DNA from: Paroedura picta | Lineage: Eukaryota > Chordata > Lepidosauria > Squamata > Gekkonidae | Assembly (NCBI RefSeq): GCF_049243985.1 | Contig: NC_135384.1 | Location: 15,992,501 to 16,056,500 of the forward strand | Direction of reading: 5' to 3' | DNA length: 64,000 bases | Shown: in pieces, positions 56,281-64,000 of the stretch | How the letters are laid out: the number at the start of each line of letters is the position of its first letter | Position numbering within the stretch: the first letter of the stretch is position 1 | Position numbers and translations under genes: made by a program | The notes under the pieces: generated by a model | What the model saw: the letters and a program-made list of their open reading frames with translations, nothing else | Database searches by the model: none | Told to the model about the DNA's origin: nothing

Positions 56281-56481
56281 GTTCAGCAGTGGAATAGGCT
56301 GCCTAAGGAGGTGGTGAGCTCCCCCTCACTGGCAGTCTTCAAGCAAAGGTTGGATACACACTTTTCTTGGATGCTTTAGGATGCTTAGGGCTGATCCTGC
56401 GTTGAGCAGGGGGTTGGACTAGATGGCCTGTGTGGCCCCTTCCAACTCTATGATTCTATCATTCTATGATTCTATGATTCT
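56281..56481 (+). mobile_element. CR1 3' end inserted in the Penelope-like element
   Basis: CAGCAGTGGAATAGGCTGCC to the ATTCTATGATTCTA terminus. ATATTTA on both sides (56274-56280 and 56482-56488) is a 7-base target duplication. Confidence 0.9.
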
Positions 56482-57124
56482 ATATTTACGCATTAGCGAG
56501 AGACCACTTAAAACAAGATTTTGGAACATCAAAGCCATGTGAGACATCAGATTCAAGAGGCTCCGTTGACTGCCCAATTCAAACATGAAACCGAGGACCT
56601 CCGATTCTATGGAATAGAGCAAGTTTCACCAGGAAGACATCAAAGGCTGGATGTGAGGAAGAAATTGCTGCAAAGGGAATGCGATTACATCTTCAACTTA
56701 AAGACAATGCAACCTCATGGGCTTAATATGGACTTTGACTTATCTTGTTTTGTTTTGTAAAGACATTTCTTTAAATTTGTTAAATTCGTTACATAGGGAC
56801 ATATATGTATGCAGATTATAACATGTGGATAGATCATCAGGTGATTGATGGGGTGAGAATTGGTGACTCATGTCTCTTTAATTTGTATAGCAAGGCTTTG
56901 CTGACTCAGATGTTCAGCAAAATAAATGAACTCAGCTGAATGAGATAATTTGAGACCAAGAGCTTACAGCCTTGACTCTCCACACCAGAAGAACATTAGC
57001 CTAATTATATATTCATGTGACTAACGAGAACAGTAAGATATGAATGTATACGCTTTTGGCATTATAACATTTGCTCTAACAGTTACTTTTATGTTACAGA
57101 CAGCATTCTCAGTGTATATATTGA

Positions 57125-57195
57125 ATTTATTTATTTATTTGTTTGTTTGTTTGTTTGTTTGTGTGCCGCCCTCCCCGAAGGCTCAGAGTGGTTAA
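57125..57195 (-). mobile_element. L2 LINE 3' tail in the PLE 3' region
   Basis: TTTATTTATTTATTTG and TTTG repeats, then GCCGCCCTCCCCGAAGGCTC, the reverse complement of an L2 end. Confidence 0.7.
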
Positions 57196-57529
57196 TAACA
57201 TTAATAATAATTAATAACAACCTTGTGGGGATATGGATATTTTTGTGCATTTCCAATTATTATTTGCTACCTGTTATACTAATAAGGATATTTTGTCATT
57301 CAGGACTCGTTTCGCCACTGATGAAAGCACTGAAAACGGAAAACAATCTAGAGACCGTTCTGGCAGAGTCCAAGTGTAAATAAAAGAGATAACAGAGACA
57401 CTTAACCTTTGGATTAAGCCACTGGACAGATTCTTTCTTTCTTTTGTTAAAAAAATATATCAGCAATGCCGGGCCAGACATGCTGAGGTCCTAAGTGATG
57501 TCAAGCTTAAGAGGTCCTATAGCATTACC

Positions 57530-57690
57530 ACCCTGATCTGGCTAGCACAGACTAGCCCAGAGCTATTAAATCTTTGAAGCTAAGCAGGATCAGTCCTGGC
57601 AAGTATTTGGATGGGAGTCCTTGGGAGTCCTCCAAGGAATCCCAGGGTCGTGACATGGAGACAGGCAACTGCAAGCCACCTTCGGACATT
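57530..57690 (+). mobile_element. 5S-Sauria SINE, diverged
   Basis: ACCACCCTGATCTGGC, GAAGCTAAGCAGGATCAGTC, AGTATTTGGATGGGAGTCC, then AAGGAATCCCAGGGTCG. It contains a GGGAGTCCTTGGGAGTCCTC duplication in the promoter region. Confidence 0.8.
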
Positions 57691-57699
57691 TCTTCCCTT

Positions 57700-59404
57700 G
57701 AAGACCCAGTGGGGGTGCATTACCCCATCTCCCAGGGTGTTTTCATAAATTGTAGTGTTTCATTTTAATTGATGCATCTCATCATGGTACACCCCACCAG
57801 AGCTTGCTTAGCTTTCTTGTAAATCCAGCCCTGCCAAAACATATTGCTATTGGTGTGACTCCTACTCAGGTGGAATGACAACATTTTTTCCTGGAGGAAA
57901 TCCATCAGCATCGCTTGGAACAAAGGCATGTCAACGGAGTTCCTCCAAAGGCAAACTGGGTGTTGCCCACTGATTTCATACAGAAAACAGGGCCAGGTTG
58001 TCTCCTTGTAGCTTCCTGGTGCAGTGAGCTAACTATTTGGAAAGGAAACAACAAGGGTCATATGCACCTACATAGAGTTTATCTCCTGCTTCCACACCCA
58101 TCAAAGTCAATGGACTAAGAAGGGGGTATATCTGTTTTGGATTGTCACTTACAGGGTATGAATTATTCTACTGTTTCTCAGGCAGCTTTGATCCCCCATG
58201 TGTTCTTAGATGGAAGCGTAACTAGCTCAGGCAACCAAGACAGAGAAATACTGAATAAGTGGAAGAAGAGCAAGAACATGTGTGCCCCAAACATTATGTT
58301 CATCCATTGCAAACATCACTGGGTTAGGGACATTAAAAGAAATGGTCTTAATTCCTCCTTACCCAGTTTCTTCCTGAAATCCAATAGTCCTTTTTCTTTG
58401 CCTCCTTTTTAGATATTTGAGTCTGCTTCAAATCCATTGCATTTTGACCAAAGAGAAATGCAAAGGCGGGAAGGGAGGTTCTGTGCCATTTCAGAATTTC
58501 ACTCTATGGATGCTCAGAGGCAGGCGATGTGGGGCCAAATCTTCCCGTTCTCCTGCTAGAACATCATCCTGTGGTGTGCAGTTGAAATGACAAAAGAGAA
58601 ATGAATGAGAAATGTCCTTTTTAATAAGAGAGAAACGAATAATAGGAATCACTGGCTATATCTTGAGAAAAAAACGTGGGAAAAAGAAATTCCGCAACCC
58701 CATAACAACACAACGTATATAAGATCTGCATGCATGATTGTGCATAGAGAGCCTTGTACATTCATATGCTCCGTGCTGCAATGGCATTTTTGTTCCGTCT
58801 CAGAGTATCCCTCCTTAAAACAGTCTGTGGCCCACATGGCATTTGTCCATGCAGGTCCTATGATCCCATTCCCAGTAGAGCCATTTGCGGCAGTCAAAAA
58901 GAACCACCCTTTCCTCTGTCACCAGTAGAAAAAAGATCTTGATCTAGCCGGCTTGCTCTAGCCCTCTGTTCACAGGGGAATAGTGAGCTGGTGAATCAGG
59001 GAAATGGAGGAAAGAGATTTTGAACATCTGGAGACAACTTGGAATTGTTCCACAACAAATGAGTTGTGTTGTGTTGGCAACAAATGAGTTTGCCAACATA
59101 CGAGGCATATAGCACACATCACCTGCAGGGAAATACAAGGAAATGCACCCATTGAGATGCACCCAAAGTTCAAAGACGGCATGGGCAGTAGTCCTCAGTC
59201 AGTAATGCCAAAGAGCAGTGCTGGCCAGCCACAAGAGTTCACTCTATAACTGAGTTGACTAAGAAGGTCTTAGCAAGCAGGTCACAAGTACCTTGAGGAG
59301 AGATCTGAGTGAATGATCCAAGTCATGCTCCCTTAATGGACTGCATACATATGACGTCAAGTTGCAACTAAGCAAGGAGCCTTCAAGGGGAGTGAGAAGC
59401 AGAG
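57700..59404. other. 1.7 kb without recognised gene or repeat
   Basis: Frames up to 107 codons, none with a family motif. Intergenic. Confidence 0.4.
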
Positions 59405-59510
59405 ATGATTGGCCATTGTCTTCTTCGCCAGAGCCTTACTTGTTGGTCTGCCACCTACGTACTAACCCTGCTTAGCTTCTGAGATCTGGACAGATTGTGC
59501 CATATGATGC
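59405..59510 (-). mobile_element. 5S-Sauria SINE fragment
   Basis: Minus strand: AGATCTCAGAAGCTAAGCAG and GGTTAGTACGTAGGTGGCAG, then CTCTGGCGAAGAAGACAATG. Confidence 0.75.
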
Positions 59511-59534
59511 TGCCTTCCCTCCCATTCTTAAGGG

Positions 59535-59655
59535 ATGATGATGATGATGATGATGATGATGAAGAAGAAGAAGAAGAAGAAGAAGAAGAAGAAGAAGAAG
59601 AAGAAGAAGAAGAAGAAGAAGAAGAAGAAGAAGAAGAAGAAGAAGAAGAAGAAGA
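59535..59655. repeat. GAT then GAA trinucleotide microsatellite
   Basis: About nine GAT units, then about 31 GAA units, grown from the GAA tail of the adjoining SINE. Poly-Glu, poly-Lys and poly-Ser frames here are artefacts. Confidence 0.97.
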
Positions 59656-59850
59656 GTTGGTTCTTATGTGCTGCTTTTCTCTACCCAAAGGAGTCTCAAA
59701 GTGGCTTACAGTCACCTTCCCATTCCTCTCCCCACAACAGACACCCTGTGAGGTGGGTGAAACTGAGGGAGCCCTGATTTTACTGCTCCGTCAGAACAGC
59801 TTTACCAGTGCTGTGGCGAGCCCAAGGTCCCCCGGCTGGTAAATGTGGGA
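59656..59850 (-). mobile_element. MIR/CORE-like SINE, head missing
   Basis: Minus strand: core GGGGGACCTTGGGCTCGCC, CCTCACAGGGTGTCTGTTG and GAGACTCCTTTGGGTAGAG. It joins the GAA array. Confidence 0.85.
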
Positions 59851-60071
59851 GATGAATCTTCATGAAATTATCATATTTCAGTTCTGTTTGCCCATTTATC
59901 AAATGGGTGCAATAGCAATCTGTTTTGAATAAATGGTGGCTTATGAAGGTGGCAAAGTGTTTTTTTAAGTTTGCATAAATGGCATGTCAGCAATAGCGAA
60001 TAGATAGGGAATAGAGGGATCATTCATTAGCAAGAGGGCATTTCAGGCTGGAATAAGACATGACACACCAG

Positions 60072-60655
60072 TGTTAGGTATAAACAGGACCACAGCTTTA
60101 TTACCTAGCAGTCAGCGGGCTGCATGCAAACTCCTGGAGTCCAGAGGAACCCTGGGGATCCCGATCATTCCCTGCTGGAAGAACAGGTCCCCTTGATTAC
60201 TGGAGATTGCTGCTAAGGGAAGCAACCTATGCCAACCTCATTTGGCTGCCCTCAGTCTGCCTGGCAAAATGAGCCCCTGGCCACCCAGCCAGGTCAGCCA
60301 CGCTTGTTTACATGCCACCTCTTAGGGCCGCCCGGAGCCCCAGGGAGTCCAGTAGCAACAGGACTCCCTGCCAACAGGCTCCATCCCATGCAACCCCACA
60401 GCTGTGATGAGATGCTAACGTTGAAACATCCAGCTCAAACAGTGCAACAAAGGCTGTTTCCACATCAACATGGGGTGGGTGGCAGGGACCCGCCCACGTG
60501 GCACCTTTTATAGGTGCTGCAGGTCCTGCCTTGCCCCATGACTCGGCGCACGCTGTGAGCACGCACTGCAAATTCAGAGCAGGCCGCCGGGAGGGGGGCA
60601 TCACCTCTAGCGAGTTCTCCGGGGCATCAACCAGTGGCCAAAGTAAGTCTCAGCC
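60072..60655 (-). mobile_element. Probable solo LTR (fossil), related to 51463-52075
   Basis: The minus strand begins TGAGACTTACTTTGGCC, has a TATA-like CACCTATAAAAGGTGCC and, near the end, GGTAATAAAGCTGTGGTCC, finishing in ACA. Shares GGGAGTCC...GGACTCCCTGCCAACAGG with the 51463 copy. Old; no internal region. Confidence 0.5.
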
Positions 60656-60784
60656 ATGCATTTTGGTTTCTTCTTCTTACTTTTTGGTGACATGTAAATT
60701 CCATTTACTACATGCTGGACTCTGGACTTCTGGACTCTGAAGTTCACTGACTTAAGAAAGTACATGGATTGGGTGCCAGCACAA

Positions 60785-60885
60785 TGGGGATTAGGGTTGT
60801 GGGTGTCCTGCCTAGTGCAGGGGGTTGGACTAGATGACCCATGAGGTCCCTTCCAACACTATGATTCTATGATTTTATGATTCTA
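60785..60885 (+). mobile_element. CR1 LINE, extreme 3' end
   Basis: CAGGGGGTTGGACTAGATGA, CCCTTCCAACACTATG and the ATTCTATGATT terminus. Confidence 0.88.
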
Positions 60886-60889
60886 GGGC

Positions 60890-61614
60890 CTATTTTGACA
60901 GCAGAAAGATATGCTGGATTCCCTGAGACCCTCATCAACAAAAACCCCAGCAGGACTGGTAGTCCAACCCCTTGAACGAGCACCCAGTTCTTTTCTTTCT
61001 TTCTTTTGAGCATTTTTACCTCTGGATTCAGGACAAGTTACAATAATCAAAACAACGTGTGATTTTTAAAAATAAATCTATGAATTAGCAAACATATAGA
61101 ACCATTAGGTGGCAGTGTCAACTTCTCGACTGAATCATTCCACATTATGCAAATTGTGGAGCCTCAGCAAAGTGGAATGCTACCTAACAGCTTCAGGGAG
61201 GCTAATTCACAGGACGTCCTGCCATGAAAATGACCTCTAGGTATAGCAGATTCTACAGGAAGGAATGCCCAATAGGGTGCTGGTCAGAGGACCAGAGTTG
61301 TTAATAGTGTCACGTTCTTCCATGGCCTCAGGCTGGTCTGTCTCTCTCCTTGACTGCTGATACTGTGCTCCCATTTCCTTCACTGTGCCTCTTTGGTACT
61401 CCCCTCTTGCCTTTTTACCAAAAGTCCACTTTCCTTTAGCCCTAACAATCTCCTCAAGCCCTTCTTCTAGCTGTCCCTCCTTGACTGCTGCAATCCCTTG
61501 GCTGACTCCAATTTGTCCACGGCCAGCAGCCTCTACTCTTGGGCTCTCCTCTGTCCCTCTCAGCTGCTGCATCCCCATCTTGTGAGATCCAAGGGGCAGG
61601 TTGCAGGTAAAGAA
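60890..61614. other. No recognised feature
   Basis: A 134-codon minus frame (61237-61641) has no family motif. Confidence 0.4.
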
Positions 61615-61985
61615 GTAAAGATCCAGAGATGTAAGATCCAAGAAGTACTTGATTTATTCAAAACAAGGTTCCGGACTTTTAACCTGTTTTCCATAGACTT
61701 CCTCAGCGGCTAGTTCCTAAGTTAACACAAAACGTTTAATAAAGTAACTTATTTATTATATTTATATACCACCTTCCCCGAAGGCTCATAGCAATAGCTT
61801 TCTGAGATATAATGTAAAAATGTATATGGTTGATTATATTATAAATTACGAATAAGTGACCTTAGGAACTAGCCACTGAGGAAGTCTATGGAATATGGAG
61901 GTTAAAAGTCCGGAACCTTGTTTGGCTTGTTCTTTTTTTGAATAAATCAAGTACTTCTTGAATCTCACATCTCTGGATCTTTACT
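61615..61985. repeat. Long inverted repeat, arms about 110-125 bp
   Basis: Left arm 61615-61724 and right arm 61860-61985 are reverse complements with few differences (AAGATCCAGAGATGT and ACATCTCTGGATCTT outermost; GGCTAGTTCCTAAG and CTTAGGAACTAGCC innermost). The loop holds an L2 tail at 61745-61793. The arm sequence with AAGTCCGGAACCTTGTTT and a GAGGAAGTCTATGG motif recalls Penelope-like 3' ends. Confidence 0.8.
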
Positions 61986-61989
61986 GCTT

Positions 61990-63435
61990 CATCTGCAACC
62001 TGCCCCTTGGATTTCACTCGTGGTTAGTTTTGGACTGATTGGCCCTCTCTGTTTCACTGTGTCCCCAGCTTGGCCCGCTGCTGGCTGCAGGCCACTCCTA
62101 TGCCCTTTTGTGCCTCCTGATGTCCCTCCACAGAGCCAGCCTTCCTGAGACAGTTGCCATGCAGACAGCCCTCTTACTGCTGTCTTTTGACAGTACAGCT
62201 TTGGATGATGCCATTTGTGATGGGAACCCATCCTCCCAATGAGGCCCCCAGTCAGCCCCCATGTACTTTGTTTCGGTCAGGCTGCACAGAATGCCCCAAT
62301 GCTGCTCAGATCTTACAGGGCCACCCACACAGCAACACGTGGGTTGATACTAGCTGAGTAGGTCCTGCAGGCTTGTAGGGTCTAAACCATGAAGGGTTTT
62401 AAATATAGTGGTATTCAGAAACACACCAGCAATCAGTGTGAAGTTTTTCAAATAAACATAATATGTGCCAAGTGACAAGCTCGAATTAAATTCTGCAGGT
62501 TCCTACATTTTCCATTATTTGACCTTTCAAATCATCTTCAAGGGTTGCTCTATGCACAGTATATTAAAGCACTCTAACTCAAGGTAACGGTTGTGTGGAT
62601 AAATGTGGCCAGATTCTTTAGGTCCAAGAAGGTGTCCAGCATTCAAGCTAGAAGCAAGCATCAAAGGCACCATTTGCTACCCCTTCAACTTGTTTCTCTA
62701 GTAAGAGTTATGTTTACAAACCACATAAAACTTGTGAGTTTGACTGGTAACAACTGTTGCCCATTATGGGTGGGCAGAAGAAGAATCCCTGCCAAGTCTC
62801 CATCTTTCCCAAGCAGCATCACATCCATCATGGCTGAATTAAGTATAAGTTCAGCATCCAGAACATTGTGTGAGTCAAGTGATTTGAACACGACAGGTGC
62901 TCTGTGAAGTCTCAGATATGTTTCTGTAGATCACTTTCGGAGTAATGGAGATACCAGGCTTCTTTCTATTGCATTTTAATGGTTGACAAGACCAGGGGCA
63001 TCTGTCTGTTGGAGCAAGAAAATTCTAAAACACGAAACATTTCCTAGAGGGTGTGTATTGATGTTAAAACTGCTGAACCATTTCAATAGCAGCAAAAGAG
63101 GAAAGTATTTTTTAAAAGAGGTTCAGATCAGGAATTCTGAGATGTATGATATCTCAATAGTTAACACCATCCCTAATCGTGGCGTTCAGTGCACGATGCT
63201 CAGATTACCTCTCACCATAAATGAATCAGCTAGGCTAGAAGGAGCTACAAGTTTTCCTACTGCACCTTAATTTTGCCGCCAGCGGCCCCTAGTGCCCACA
63301 TGGCAGAACTGCAATTCCAACCCATTATCTAACTCCGTTCTCATGGTAAAACTAATGCACCAACCTGAGACTCATCGTCATCCCATGCGCTGACAGAGTA
63401 CCGAACAATTATCCAATTAATTATTATCATAGTAA
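61990..63435. other. No recognised feature
   Basis: About 1.4 kb. Frames up to 104 codons lack motifs. Confidence 0.4.
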
Positions 63436-63439
63436 GAAA

Positions 63440-63705
63440 ATGAGGACAAATGTATTGTTGCTGCTGCTGTTGTTGTTATTGCAGGAGTCTTTGTTTTGTT
63501 TGTTTACTTGTTTAGCTGTTGTGTTATTGTGGGAGTACTATTGTAAGGATATAATGTTAAGGAGATTTTATTGTTATTGTGGGAATATTATGTATTGTAA
63601 GTTTTTAATGTGTGTTATATATGTGATGTTTTATGTGAACCGCCGTGAGCCAGTTCTTAGGAGCGGCAGTAGACAAGTCTAATTAATTAATTAATTAATT
63701 AAGGT
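63440..63705 (+). mobile_element. L2-like LINE 3' end with ATTA repeat
   Basis: GCTGCTGCTGTTGTTGTTAT, then a GTGAACCGCCGTGAGCC motif and a TTAATTAATTAATT tail. Confidence 0.65.
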
Positions 63706-63934
63706 GCCACTGGATTATGGAAATAGGCTAGATTTGCCACTATTGAAGATTCCAAGACACCATTCATGGGGCTGTTGGTGGGGGGTGGGGTAGGAGAGGG
63801 TCGTCTTTGGCTCTCAAAAGGCTGCACTGGTGACTAGGGTTGGGGTGACTAGGATTAGTGCTCTGAGGAACTAAGAGGAGGAACTGAGTGAGATTAAACG
63901 AAAGAGCTGCCCAGATCCAACCTATCACTTAAAG

Positions 63935-64000
63935 GTAGAGGTATCCCCTGTGCAAGCACCGAGTCATGTCTGACCCTTGGGGTGACGCTCTCCAGCGTTT
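63935..64000 (-). mobile_element. Sauria SINE, 3' end, cut by window edge
   Basis: AAAGGTAGAGGTATCCCCTG, then GCAAGCACCGAGTCATGTC and TTGGGGTGACG: the BovB-like tail read backwards. Confidence 0.88.

Larger units (their letters stand above)
54990..57400 (+). mobile_element. Penelope-like retroelement (PLE), broken, interrupted by CR1
   Basis: Reverse-transcriptase motifs in order: ILLTMDVTALYTNI, a FVL/FANNCFECQDKLYLQ region, SVVMGSTVASTIANWFMI and IFLYTRFLDDICMVF. Then come IPFLDTLITI, a linker, and after the CR1 insert a GIY-YIG-type end with FYGIEQVSPGRHQRLDVRKK and GLNMDFDL. The 3' region has GTTTCGCCACTGATGAAAGC. Old, several breaks, 5' part diffuse. Confidence 0.85.

Noticed and set aside
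58649-58928. Cys-rich minus frame near 58.7 kb as another FN2 exon
   Set aside because: The Cys and aromatic spacing does not fit CxxPF...C...WC...W..C, and no splice sites frame it.
59455-59842. Poly-Ser, poly-Glu and poly-Lys proteins
   Set aside because: Direct translation of the GAA/GAT microsatellite in three frames.
51463-60655. The two LTR-like blocks as ends of one provirus
   Set aside because: They differ too much from each other, and between them lie FN2 exons 1-2 and a Penelope-like element rather than retroviral genes.

Overview
The window is nuclear DNA of a squamate reptile (lizard or snake; I do not name a species). The case rests on the repeats: Sauria SINEs with a BovB-type tail, 5S-rRNA-derived SINEs, CR1 and L2 LINEs, a BovB fragment, a Penelope-like element, a DIRS element and many short hAT elements, set between widely spaced spliced genes. 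There are no operons, CRISPR arrays or prokaryotic features.

Four host genes can be read. (1) 2225-8822, plus strand: a complete six-exon vomeronasal type-2 receptor (V2R) whose splice junctions all keep frame, giving 881 residues. (2) 12198-13130, minus: an intact single-exon olfactory receptor, most like family 11. (3) 22130-30867, minus: CD8A, the T-cell co-receptor alpha chain, with its Ig V domain, hinge, transmembrane exon, a 37-base cytoplasmic exon carrying the Lck-binding C-x-C motif, and a short terminal exon; the signal-peptide exon was not found. (4) 46598-54726, minus: a five-exon secreted protein with a signal peptide, two fibronectin type II (FN2) domains and an acidic tail that I cannot match to a known family. 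It resembles the sperm-binding BSP/ELSPBP1 group and totals 187 residues, with every junction in phase 1.

Layout: 1-2200 holds a SINE and a 1-kb CpG-rich repeat-like block. 2.2-9.1 kb is the V2R. 9.3-12 kb is L2 pieces, a 5S SINE and a 323-bp inverted-terminus repeat. 12.2-13.1 kb is the olfactory receptor. 14.9-16.7 kb is a decayed DIRS element. 17-22 kb is SINE, CR1 and L2 debris with a possible LTR. 22-31 kb is CD8A with heavily repeat-loaded introns, including a BovB inserted in a 5S SINE and a SPIN-like hAT. 31-46 kb is gene-poor and rich in LINE, SINE and microsatellite sequence. 46.6-54.7 kb is the FN2 gene, with a hAT element and an LTR-like block in its introns. 55-57.4 kb is a Penelope-like element split by a CR1. 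57.5-64 kb is mostly unrecognised DNA with more repeats.

The genes do not form one pathway. Two serve chemosensation, one immunity and one probably reproduction. All coordinates come from reading the sequence directly, and no database search was possible. Family names rest on motifs known to me, and copy ages and exact repeat edges are approximate.
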